This document shows, piece by piece, positions 15,238 to 21,705 of a stretch of 23,938 nt of DNA. Position 1 is the first letter of the stretch, and every line of letters starts with the position of its first letter. Location: positions 1 to 23,938 of the IMG/VR virus record IMGVR_UViG_3300009103_000153, one strand, 5' to 3'. Below the pieces are notes generated by a model that was given only the letters and a program-made list of their open reading frames with translations, did not search any database and was not told the origin of the DNA. The position numbers and the translations under genes were made by a program. The stretch comes from a virus.

Positions 15238-16191
15238 CTAGGCCGGCGTAATGCCGTACATGTAGCCCTGGCGGGCACGGTTGCTTACGGTCAACTCGCC
15301 GTAGCAAAGCAACTGCGAGAACACCGCGTCCTGATTGGTCGGGCGCACGAACGGCGTCGGCTTGAACCAGACATCCGAATGAGCGACCAACTGCAGGTAC
15401 TTGGTGTTCAGCATGTAGAGTTTGCCTTCGCCGGCGAGAGTGCCGTCGAAAGTCATCGGTGCGCCCTTGAACAACAGGTTCTGGAAACCCTTGTCAGCCA
15501 TGTCGGTGTCCGTGTAACGGATCTGACCGACCAGCAGAGCCTCGTAAGCCTCGTACTGGTTCTGTCCCGAAATGATGATCGTGGGCTGGTCGTTACCGAC
15601 CGAACAGTTGTTGTAGAGAGTCGCCATCGAGGCAACAGTAATAGCGGCCGAACCCTGGTTCGTTACCGCTGACCGCCACCAGGAGTTATCCGAATCGGTG
15701 GCGTCGATGCCACCGGGAGAACCCGTAGAACCGACCAGAGCCGAAAGCCCCAACCAGTCCTTGCTGCTGTTGCCGGTGCCGTTGCCGAAGAACATGGTGT
15801 TCATGTTCTCGATAATGGTTTCCTGGGTCTGGAAGATCTTGCCTTCCAGAAGATCAATGATCTGGGCTTCGCCGTTGTTCTTGGCTTCCTCCATACCGTT
15901 GATTGTGACTGTGGCCGCGTACTGCTTCCAGTCGTACTCAGCCGCGCTAATGCCCGTCTGCGCCGTCGTGGAAATCGTGTCCGTACCTGAGTACGAACCG
16001 GCCGTTGAGTTGGTCCCATAGATTACGGGAACGACGATCTTCGCACCACCACTGATTCGACGAATCGTCTGACCGTTCGTCAAAGCGTAGAACAACGGCC
16101 GCGCACTGAAAATGTTATCAGTGAGTTTCGGGACGTAGTTCTTGAGCGTGGTGGAAAGAATCTCGTCAAAGTTGCTGTTACCAGCCGCCAT
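15238..16191 (-). CDS. Major capsid protein (HK97-fold type, 317 aa)
   Basis: The ATG at 16191 has AAGGGG nine bases upstream. The N-terminus NFDEILSTTLKNYVPKLTDNIFSARPLFYAL leads to GGAKIVVPVIYGTNSTAGSYSGTDTI. Then come AAEYDWKQYAATVTINGMEEAKNNGE, IDLLEGKIFQTQETIIENMNTMFFGNGTG, and the P-domain strands TIIISGQNQYEAYEALL and KLYMLNTKYLQLVAHSDVWFKP, ending in YGELTVSNRARQGYMYGI. This series (DEI-x-[AS]TTL-x-N, 'YSGYDT'-like turn, 'EYDWKQYA', 'N-x-GE-x-QIIDLLE') matches a family of HK97-fold major capsid proteins in podo- and siphoviruses. The scaffold gene immediately upstream supports the call. Confidence 0.92.
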   Translation of the reverse strand: MAAGNSNFDEILSTTLKNYVPKLTDNIFSARPLFYALTNGQTIRRISGGAKIVVPVIYGTNSTAGSYSGTDTISTTAQTGISAAEYDWKQYAATVTINGMEEAKNNGEAQIIDLLEGKIFQTQETIIENMNTMFFGNGTGNSSKDWLGLSALVGSTGSPGGIDATDSDNSWWRSAVTNQGSAAITVASMATLYNNCSVGNDQPTIIISGQNQYEAYEALLVGQIRYTDTDMADKGFQNLLFKGAPMTFDGTLAGEGKLYMLNTKYLQLVAHSDVWFKPTPFVRPTNQDAVFSQLLCYGELTVSNRARQGYMYGITPA

Positions 16192-16210
16192 GATTCTTTA
16201 CCCCTTGGGT

Positions 16211-16897
16211 CTAGGTGCCGTGTTCTTTTTTGGCGTTGGCGAACGCTTCACGAATCGACATCGGTTTCTCCGCTGCCGTACTGGTCACTACACCAGCCTG
16301 TCGAGAAGTTCCCGTTTCCACCTTGGCGTTCCGCTTTGATTCGGTTATCTCCCGTTCCTCATGCAGTTTCCCCGCATAAGTAGCCAAAGATCCGAAGTTC
16401 ATGTGAGCGTACGCCGCCTCCAGGTTCGGAATACGGTTCGCCAATGCGTGTCTGTAAAGAGCATCCGCATCAAAGTCGCCGTACTTCGCCTGGAGAGTGG
16501 AAACTTCCGCCTCCAACGCCTGCTGTCTCGACGCCCTCGCCTGTTGAGCCATCGTCGCCTCCAAAGAAGCGATGCGTTCCTCTGTCGGATCCGGTTCATC
16601 CTCCCACTCATCCGTGGAAGAAGTCGACCGGTTGTCCTCAATGCCGAACGCTGATGACAACGCAGTAAGCGCACCTTCGGGGTCCGCTTCCAAAGCCGAA
16701 ACTATTGCTTCGGCCTGCTCCAAACGCTGACGTTCGGATGCCAACTCCTGCGTCTTACGGGTGTAATCCGCCTGTCGCTGGTATCCCTGTTGAAGTTCGC
16801 TCAAGGTGACCTCCGACTCTGTTCCGTCCACCTTCACGGTGTACGTCGAATCGGCAGGTTCTGTCGCTACCTCGCTGGAAGATTCTGGAGTGTCCAT
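16211..16897 (-). CDS. Capsid scaffolding protein (228 aa)
   Basis: The ATG at 16897 has AGAAGGAAC upstream. It is acidic and almost wholly helical: a short N-terminal strand (YTVKVDGTESEVTLSELQQGYQ) then RQADYTRKTQELASERQRLEQAEAIV, a common scaffold signature ('V-x-L-x-EL-x-x-GY-x-R-x-x-DYT-x-K-x-Q-x-L-x-x-x-R'). A coiled-coil stretch follows at about 105-135 (EERIASLEATMAQQARASRQQALEAEV), and the basic C-terminus (SIREAFANAKKEHGT) would contact the capsid protein. Its location just before the capsid gene is diagnostic. No protease domain is fused and none is encoded nearby. Confidence 0.88.
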   Translation of the reverse strand: MDTPESSSEVATEPADSTYTVKVDGTESEVTLSELQQGYQRQADYTRKTQELASERQRLEQAEAIVSALEADPEGALTALSSAFGIEDNRSTSSTDEWEDEPDPTEERIASLEATMAQQARASRQQALEAEVSTLQAKYGDFDADALYRHALANRIPNLEAAYAHMNFGSLATYAGKLHEEREITESKRNAKVETGTSRQAGVVTSTAAEKPMSIREAFANAKKEHGT

Positions 16898-16987
16898 CTT
16901 GATGGGTTCCGTTCCTTCTATGTTTTGTGGGCACTAGCCCTCGGAGTCCGTAGGTTGCTCCTAATACACAACAACGTCTGTCCCAGG
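16898..16987 (-). other. Intergenic spacer between portal and scaffold genes
   Basis: At 90 nt this is the longest gap inside the operon. On the minus strand it holds a short inverted repeat GGGC-TAGT-GCCC (16929-16940) followed by an A-rich stretch, then the scaffold ribosome-binding site. The stem is only 4 bp and has no U-tract, so I do not call a terminator. No convincing -35/-10 pair is seen either. A weak internal promoter or mRNA processing site remains possible because scaffold and capsid are usually needed in excess. Confidence 0.4.
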
Positions 16988-18889
16988 CTAACCCAAAGAA
17001 GGCAACTCCAACCCCATCTGGCCCTCCAGTTGAGCCATCAACTCGGGTGGCACACCACCCGTAGGAGCGAAAGCGGGGGGCACACCGGCGCCTGGGGGAG
17101 GTTCAGACACGGGTGGCCCCCCTGGCGGCAGGGGGCCGCCGGCAAGAGCCGCTTCTTCCTCTACCGGGGCTTCCCCAGGAGGTAGTGGCGGCCCCTGTTC
17201 CATGATGAACTTCTGCGGATCCTTGATCCCGAAACCTTCTTCCAGCACATGAATCGCCAAAGCGGCCGGATCGATAACTGTCCCAACGAGCGGAGCAATC
17301 GCATTCAGCAATGATACAGCCTGCTGCTTCCGAATCGTGTCATTCATCGGCTGGGTCGAACCAGCCTCGACAGCGAAATCGTACTCTCCTAGAATGTCGT
17401 CACGCTCATACGGCACCCACAGAGACTCGCCGCCCTTCATCGACACGCGAGCCATCTGATCGCCAGTCATAAACTGCTGCATCAACTGGATCACGCGTCT
17501 GGCGATCTCCGAAATCGCAATCTCGATGATCGCCAACTTGTCTGCGGCCCGCGCATTCTGAGCATCAGCGATGATGCTGGCCTCAGTTGCCGTACGCGTG
17601 ATCTCCGGCATCGCCCCTCTGGCGTATTCTGACACGCCAGATACCGTATTGATGTCGTTCTCAATAATGTTCGAGTAGTTGTAAATCTCGGGCGAAACCG
17701 GTGTCTGCGGCATCGGGATCACAACATCCGACAAAGACTTGTTCTCGTCGAGAACAGGAACCAGGCGGCCGTCCTCATCAGATTCCAAGGCTTCGCGCCC
17801 TGCCGGCCCAAACGACCGCTCATGGTACAGGTACTTGCGGGCGTACCGCTTCCTGTCGTTCATCAACTGGGAACGAGTCTTATCCAACTCCAGTTGCAGA
17901 GACTCGATCGATTCCAGGTCACCCATCGGATAGAACAGATCGGGAATGTCGTAGTTCCGGATCATCACGAACGGCTGCCCGTACGCATACGGCATCGGTG
18001 TCGGGTCAACCAGGAAACCATCACTGTTCTCGGAGAACACAGACATCGTGTTGTCGACGATGTCGTAGAACTCCCAAATCGTGACCCTGTCCTCGTCGAG
18101 AACGCGCTCACGCTCGTTCTCGTACTGAGAAACATACGCCGGGTTCACGCCGGCGTCAGCGTCCAGACGCTTCCGAACCGACGGCTTGTACCGTTGATCC
18201 TTCTGAGCCTCCTCAAGCGGCCGCACAATCTTCTGAGCGATCCACCTGGCATCATCCATGCAGGTTGCTTCCGGATCAACAAACACATCGAACGGTGAAA
18301 CCCGTTCCACAAAGGGTTGATCTTCAATCACCATCATCGCCGTTTCCGGCAGATTGGCGTTGATCTCGTCATCCGTCGGTAGCGACGCAGCCAAGTCGGG
18401 AGACTCGACAGCGAACTCGTCGACCTCCAAGCGGGCCTGCTGCATCAGCAGATCCCGCTCAGCCTCAGCCAGAGAAGTCTCCTGCTCCAGGAACTTCCAT
18501 CCGGTCTTCACCCAACCGTGCCCGAAGATCAGGAAATCCTTGACTGCCCGCCGGAACGGCTTACGGAAGTCGTGATGCCGCCACAAATGGTTGACAACAG
18601 CCTCCACAAATGCGGCACGATCAGAGTTGCCCTCATCGTTCGCAGATACCACGATCTTCGGATGATTCACCGCGACAGAAGGAGCGATCACGTTGATCGT
18701 GCTGAACGCCAAGTTCACAGCGATCAGATCAGAACGGCTACGCGTCGTTTCAGCCCAATGCTTACCCCGGTACAGATCGATCAGACGCCACCAGGTGCGA
18801 TCATACGCCTGATCCTCCCGCCACCTACGAGTACGCTCCAAACGCCGCGTATACTGCTCATGCAGTTCCGCCCTCGTTTTATGCGCCAT
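16988..18889 (-). CDS. Portal protein (633 aa)
   Basis: The ATG at 18889 overlaps the preceding stop (TGATG). The N-terminus WWRLIDLYRGKHW leads to SDLIAVNLAFSTINVIAPSVAVNHPKIVV, a standard portal opening. Further portal signs are FLIFGHGWVKTGWK, ERVSPFDVFVDPEATCMDDARWIAQKI, a middle helix with DKTRSQLMNDRKRYARKYLY, and a stem/wing region with SGVSEYARGAMPEITRTATEASIIADAQNAR. A crown-side tail ends in a Pro/Gly-rich segment (about residues 563-620). It forms the dodecameric channel at the capsid vertex that docks terminase and adaptor. Length and order fit P22-like or T7-like podoviruses. The Pro-rich tail is longer than usual and low in complexity. Confidence 0.92.
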   Translation of the reverse strand: MAHKTRAELHEQYTRRLERTRRWREDQAYDRTWWRLIDLYRGKHWAETTRSRSDLIAVNLAFSTINVIAPSVAVNHPKIVVSANDEGNSDRAAFVEAVVNHLWRHHDFRKPFRRAVKDFLIFGHGWVKTGWKFLEQETSLAEAERDLLMQQARLEVDEFAVESPDLAASLPTDDEINANLPETAMMVIEDQPFVERVSPFDVFVDPEATCMDDARWIAQKIVRPLEEAQKDQRYKPSVRKRLDADAGVNPAYVSQYENERERVLDEDRVTIWEFYDIVDNTMSVFSENSDGFLVDPTPMPYAYGQPFVMIRNYDIPDLFYPMGDLESIESLQLELDKTRSQLMNDRKRYARKYLYHERSFGPAGREALESDEDGRLVPVLDENKSLSDVVIPMPQTPVSPEIYNYSNIIENDINTVSGVSEYARGAMPEITRTATEASIIADAQNARAADKLAIIEIAISEIARRVIQLMQQFMTGDQMARVSMKGGESLWVPYERDDILGEYDFAVEAGSTQPMNDTIRKQQAVSLLNAIAPLVGTVIDPAALAIHVLEEGFGIKDPQKFIMEQGPPLPPGEAPVEEEAALAGGPLPPGGPPVSEPPPGAGVPPAFAPTGGVPPELMAQLEGQMGLELPSLG

Positions 18890-19161
18890 CAGAAATACGC
18901 CTTGTCTGGCAACCTCTCGATGTTGCGCCCCTGCGATAACGCTTCCTGTTCCGCCTTGCGGCCACGTTCCGCCCGTGTGAGATGTTGCTCGTCAGCGGGG
19001 AAAACCCCTCGCGCACCGCGTCCCGTATCAACTCGGAGGCCCAGGAGTTTCTGTCGCCACTCCCACAGTTCATCCATCTCCTGTTGAGTTTTCGGACCTT
19101 TGTGATCCACAACATAGACACAAAACTGCTCGTAAGACGCCTCCCTGGGGAGGATCGCCAT
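18889..19161 (-). CDS. 90-aa hypothetical protein between terminase and portal
   Basis: The ATG at 19161 overlaps the preceding stop (TAATG), and its own stop overlaps the portal ATG. The sequence is soluble and charged: ASYEQFCVYVVDHKGPKTQQEMDELWEWRQKLLGLRVD in the first half, then a helix with HLTRAERGRKAEQEALSQGRNIERLP. It is not recognised. Tight coupling to the portal gene suggests a packaging or head-assembly role, but nothing in the sequence proves it. There are no cysteine clusters or membrane segments. Confidence 0.75.
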   Translation of the reverse strand: MAILPREASYEQFCVYVVDHKGPKTQQEMDELWEWRQKLLGLRVDTGRGARGVFPADEQHLTRAERGRKAEQEALSQGRNIERLPDKAYF

Positions 19162-19448
19162 TACTTGGCGTTGCTGCCGCGCAACTTCGGCTGCGGGCTC
19201 GCCGGTTCAACCTTGCCGGTCTTCCCATGCTGGTTGAACGGCGTGCTACGCACAGAAACCTGGCCGTAACCGCCAGTCTGGTTGTTCACCTTCGGGCTGC
19301 TGAACCGCTGCTTGGGCGAGTTGGGGCTACCAGGCTCCCAAATCGGATTCGCAGAGACACTGGACCCGCGCTTCATCCGGTTGTTCTTACCGGTGGGACC
19401 ATCGATTGTCTCAGTGCCGTTGGTGTGCGAAACAAAGTTCTTTGCCAT
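19161..19448 (-). CDS. 95-aa basic, Asn/Ser/Gly/Pro-rich protein
   Basis: I chose the ATG at 19448 over the upstream one at 19550 because AGAGG sits 5 nt before it and the longer form would run back over the end of the terminase nuclease gene. The protein (MAKNFVSHTNGTETIDGPTG ... KLRGSNAK) is rich in Lys/Arg, Ser, Gly, Pro and Asn, with no predicted helices or membrane segments, so it is probably disordered. A basic low-complexity protein next to terL and portal could be a DNA-binding or head-associated component. I do not recognise a family. Confidence 0.75.
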   Translation of the reverse strand: MAKNFVSHTNGTETIDGPTGKNNRMKRGSSVSANPIWEPGSPNSPKQRFSSPKVNNQTGGYGQVSVRSTPFNQHGKTGKVEPASPQPKLRGSNAK

Positions 19449-19488
19449 AACTACCTCTCGGAGGAAACGAGCATGCCTAATAGTTCGT

Positions 19489-20163
19489 TCATCGTGTCCC
19501 ACGGACAGAGTGCTGACCGATCCGAAACGGGTCTTCCGACGTATCCTCATTCAACGCCAGGCGCTTCCACCAATCGATCGTCCAGTAATCGTCGGCCTTC
19601 TCGACGTACTCGGGGGCATACGCAAACTTTCGCATCTGATTCGCCAACGCCAACGCCATCACCCGGTCGTCGAACGGCGAACCCGACATCGAACCCTTCT
19701 CGTTGCGGGTAAAAGTCCGCAACTCCGCCAAAGTGTTCCGGTCCCTCAACCCCAACTCCTCGTTCTTCAACGCAGTCGCCAAATCATCGATCATCAACGG
19801 CTTCGACGTACGCGTCGTCTTCCAACCGTACTCCTGAGTCACCCGATTCGACACGTTGTTCAATGTCCGCTTCCGAAACAGACGAGGATACCCCAACTGG
19901 CGCAACACCGTGATCGTCGTCAAACCGTGATTGTTCGACTCGACACAACACAACGCATCCCGATACCACAACCCGATGTTGAAAACCTCAGCCGCCAACT
20001 CATCGGGAGCGATATGTCCGTGCCAAATCGCAACCTGCTCCCCTGTATTCAAATCCAACACCTGAACACACGAATAGTCGCCGTGACCCAACCCCTCAGC
20101 CGTGTCAACACCCATCACATACCCATGCGTCGAATCAGGCGGCGACCAAACTTCAAGATTCAC
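19489..20163 (-). CDS. terL: Terminase large subunit, nuclease part (224 aa, split ORF)
   Basis: This is the C-terminal, RNase H-like nuclease half of a large terminase. It has the first acidic motif GYVMGVDTAEGLGHGDYS (D20), the second ALCCVESNNHG (E75), and the third GSPFDDRVMALALA (D165/D166), the usual three metal-binding positions. It starts with a GTG at 20163 in a GTGA overlap with the stop of the ATPase ORF. There is no good Shine-Dalgarno, so it would be made by coupled re-initiation unless the split is an artefact. Its frame is closed by a TAG two codons before the GTG. A single missing base at the junction would fuse the halves into a normal protein of about 520 residues. It cuts the phage concatemer during packaging. 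Confidence 0.88.
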   Translation of the reverse strand: MNLEVWSPPDSTHGYVMGVDTAEGLGHGDYSCVQVLDLNTGEQVAIWHGHIAPDELAAEVFNIGLWYRDALCCVESNNHGLTTITVLRQLGYPRLFRKRTLNNVSNRVTQEYGWKTTRTSKPLMIDDLATALKNEELGLRDRNTLAELRTFTRNEKGSMSGSPFDDRVMALALANQMRKFAYAPEYVEKADDYWTIDWWKRLALNEDTSEDPFRIGQHSVRGTR

Positions 20164-21047
20164 GTTCTAAACTCCACAACCTTCGGCATCACAGAATGCA
20201 GATACCCGACCTGGCCTCGCCGGCAACCCGCCGCCAAAGCATCCAAGACATCCAAATCGAACACCGGGTTACCAGACCGGACAAACGCTTCCTCCGGTGT
20301 CGTCGGGTACTCCTGGGCCAACTGCCACGGCAACATCGACTGACGCTTTTCCTCATACCACGACTCGTCCCGATCCTCAGTCGCAGACCACGGAAAAAAC
20401 ATCGGAGCAAACTTGTTGTTCGACGCCGAAGCACCAACCCACAGATTATGAAAAAAGTTGCCGGAACCATTCGCAGTCGACAAGCCAATGATACGACCGC
20501 CCACATCCGCAACCGGCTCAATGGACGCCCACGCTTCCTCAGGGTTCGGCAAAAACGCCCACTCATCGACAACGATCAGCGTGGCGGACTCGCCACGCGC
20601 AGGATCCGAAGCCGACGGCATCGACGTAATCTGTGACCCGTTGTCGAAAAGCATACGCTGCTGATGCTCGACCAGAGACTTCGGGCCACGCTCCACCATC
20701 CACACCGGCAGATGCGAAAACCCGTACTTCGTCTTCCGCAGCAACAGCACCGCCTCACGCTCCGTACGAGACAGATCGATAATGTTCTGGTCAGGCTGAA
20801 AAAACGCCAACCAGAACTGGTGCGCCGCCACCAAAGTCGTCCACCCAATCTGGCGAGCCTTGAGCGTCAGGGAATAACGGTTCTCACCCCAATGATCCAA
20901 AGCAAACTTCTGAGCAGCCCTCAGATCAAACAGGATCCTGCCGTAAGCAGGATGGGCGATGTTCCAATACTTTCGCAGAAAGTACGACTCATCCCTCACG
21001 CAGCGGCGCCACTCCGCCTCCTGGCGGAGTTCCGTCAACCGCGACAC
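20160..21047 (-). CDS. terL: Terminase large subunit, ATPase part (295 aa, split ORF)
   Basis: The translation shows the packaging ATPase motifs: adenine-side FALDHWGENRYSL, Walker A-type KARQIGWT (63-70), Walker B TLIVVDEWAF with D161/E162, coupling motif GLSTANGSGN (188-197), and the lid-end signature LAQEYPTTPEEAFVRSG (243-259). It stops at 20160, just where the linker to the nuclease domain would start, and the nuclease follows in the next frame. It starts directly after the stop of the 88-aa gene. It drives DNA into the procapsid through the portal. ATPase identity is certain; whether the split is natural is discussed in the findings. Confidence 0.92.
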   Translation of the reverse strand: MSRLTELRQEAEWRRCVRDESYFLRKYWNIAHPAYGRILFDLRAAQKFALDHWGENRYSLTLKARQIGWTTLVAAHQFWLAFFQPDQNIIDLSRTEREAVLLLRKTKYGFSHLPVWMVERGPKSLVEHQQRMLFDNGSQITSMPSASDPARGESATLIVVDEWAFLPNPEEAWASIEPVADVGGRIIGLSTANGSGNFFHNLWVGASASNNKFAPMFFPWSATEDRDESWYEEKRQSMLPWQLAQEYPTTPEEAFVRSGNPVFDLDVLDALAAGCRRGQVGYLHSVMPKVVEFRT

Positions 21048-21314
21048 TCAGTCCTCGACCGGATCCTCGACCGGTCGCAACTTCGGAGTCCAGGTGTTGC
21101 GCCAAACCGACGGAGGATGATTGTCCTCAACCTCAAACCTGACCTCCGGATCGGGATACATGCGAACCACATGATGGCACGGTTCCGCACCATCCCACAA
21201 AGCGGCATCCTCCCACTCGGTAGTCGGAACGCCATCATGCAATACACACACCGGCGGGCCACAAAACCCCCGGTTGATGCCCTCTGTCATCCACTGGTCA
21301 AACGAACGGCCCAC
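21048..21314 (-). CDS. 88-aa conserved-looking phage protein with Cys/His residues
   Basis: The start is a GTG at 21314 with GGGAGG four bases upstream; the stop codon abuts the terL ATPase start. The sequence MGRSFDQWMTEGINRGFCGPPVCVLHDGVPTTEWEDAALWDG is followed by EPCHHVVRMYPD and an acidic, Pro-rich tail. The combination 'R-x-F-[DE]-x-W-x-x-x-G-[IF]-x-R-G-[FW]-C-x-P-x-C-x-x-H-[DE]G' plus 'C-x-HV-x-R-x-Y' resembles small proteins I recall from actinobacteriophages, where no function is known. The Cys (18, 23, 47) and His residues could bind a metal. Confidence 0.8.
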   Translation of the reverse strand: MGRSFDQWMTEGINRGFCGPPVCVLHDGVPTTEWEDAALWDGAEPCHHVVRMYPDPEVRFEVEDNHPPSVWRNTWTPKLRPVEDPVED

Positions 21315-21323
21315 AACGCCTCC

Positions 21324-21443
21324 CTAGAATCGGAACACACTCTGCAGGATTCTGCCCGCAGCAAACACCATAATAGCGCACACAAAGGTTCCAATGGCAA
21401 TCCCTGCGATCGCAACAACATGGGTTACTGGCACGCGTCGCAC
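21324..21443 (-). CDS. 39-aa single-span membrane protein
   Basis: A short frame runs from a GTG at 21443 (GGAG about 11 nt upstream; a second GTG at 21434 is possible) to TAG at 21324-21326. The product is basic at the N-terminus (VRRVPVTH), has one strong transmembrane stretch (VVAIAGIAIGTFVCAIMVFA) and ends in a basic amphipathic tail (GRILQSVFRF). Its first bases overlap the end of the 56-aa gene, and the next ribosome-binding site follows its stop. A holin-like or other small phage membrane protein is possible; it is too short to assign. Confidence 0.6.
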   Translation of the reverse strand: MRRVPVTHVVAIAGIAIGTFVCAIMVFAAGRILQSVFRF

Positions 21444-21595
21444 GATTCAGGGTTCTCCAAACCGCACTCCAATGGTTCATCGGCACCAGGCCCATGAAAC
21501 GGATCCCCCCACGGACCTAGAACAGGTCGTTCTCCAAAGGCTTCTTCGCGCCAGACCTGGTCCTCATCTCCTGGCAACACTTTCCCACCCAGCAC
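21425..21595 (-). CDS. 56-aa acidic protein overlapping the 62-aa gene out of frame
   Basis: The frame starts at a GTG (21595) with AAGGGAG four bases upstream and ends in TAA at 21425-21427. Translation gives KVLPGDEDQVWREEAFGERP, then LGPWGDPFHGPGADEPLECG and LENPESCDACQ, an ordinary-looking acidic protein with three cysteines near its end (CGLENPESCDAC). About 80 nt overlap the 62-aa gene in a different frame. Its second half is the only credible reading of 21444-21516. Unrecognised; function unknown. Confidence 0.6.
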   Translation of the reverse strand: MLGGKVLPGDEDQVWREEAFGERPVLGPWGDPFHGPGADEPLECGLENPESCDACQ

Positions 21596-21705
21596 GGCAC
21601 TCCCTTCGAATGCATCTCGAACACTTCACGACGTACCTTGGCTCGCTCCGCCGACCGTTCGGCCCGCAAATCAGCAAGCATACGCTTGCGGCCTAAAGAA
21701 ATCAC
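21517..21705 (-). CDS. 62-aa basic protein with Cys cluster
   Basis: The GTG at 21705 overlaps the stop of the 561-aa gene (GTGA), the same coupling seen elsewhere in the operon. The first half is a basic helix (GRKRMLADLRAERSAERAKVRREVFEM), the second is HSKGVPCWVGKCCQEMRTRSGAKKP with C38, C43 and C44. It is similar in style to small regulatory or DNA-contacting phage proteins, but I recognise no family. The 3' third overlaps another frame (the 56-aa gene), so one of the two could be spurious. Confidence 0.65.
   Translation of the reverse strand: MISLGRKRMLADLRAERSAERAKVRREVFEMHSKGVPCWVGKCCQEMRTRSGAKKPLENDLF

Noticed and set aside
15023-15307. 94- and 77-codon minus-strand frames over the capsid/zinc-knuckle junction
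   Set aside because: Out-of-frame with the capsid protein and the 84-aa protein, with Arg/Pro/Ser-rich products. The 84-aa frame has a recognisable Cys/His motif.
16929-16940. Possible terminator hairpin between portal and scaffold genes
   Set aside because: The stem is only 4 bp and no T-run follows it on the coding strand.
19449-19550. 34-residue N-terminal extension of the 95-aa protein
   Set aside because: Overlaps the end of the nuclease ORF. The internal ATG at 19448 has its own AGAGG ribosome-binding site.
20150-20170. Programmed -1 frameshift joining the two terL halves
   Set aside because: The nuclease frame has a stop two codons before its GTG, and the few shared codons contain no slippery heptamer. 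Coupled re-initiation or a sequence error explains the junction better.
21298-21495. 65-codon Cys-rich minus-strand frame
   Set aside because: It competes with the 56-aa and 39-aa frames, which have more protein-like composition, an obvious membrane span and better start contexts. It also overlaps the start of the 88-aa gene.
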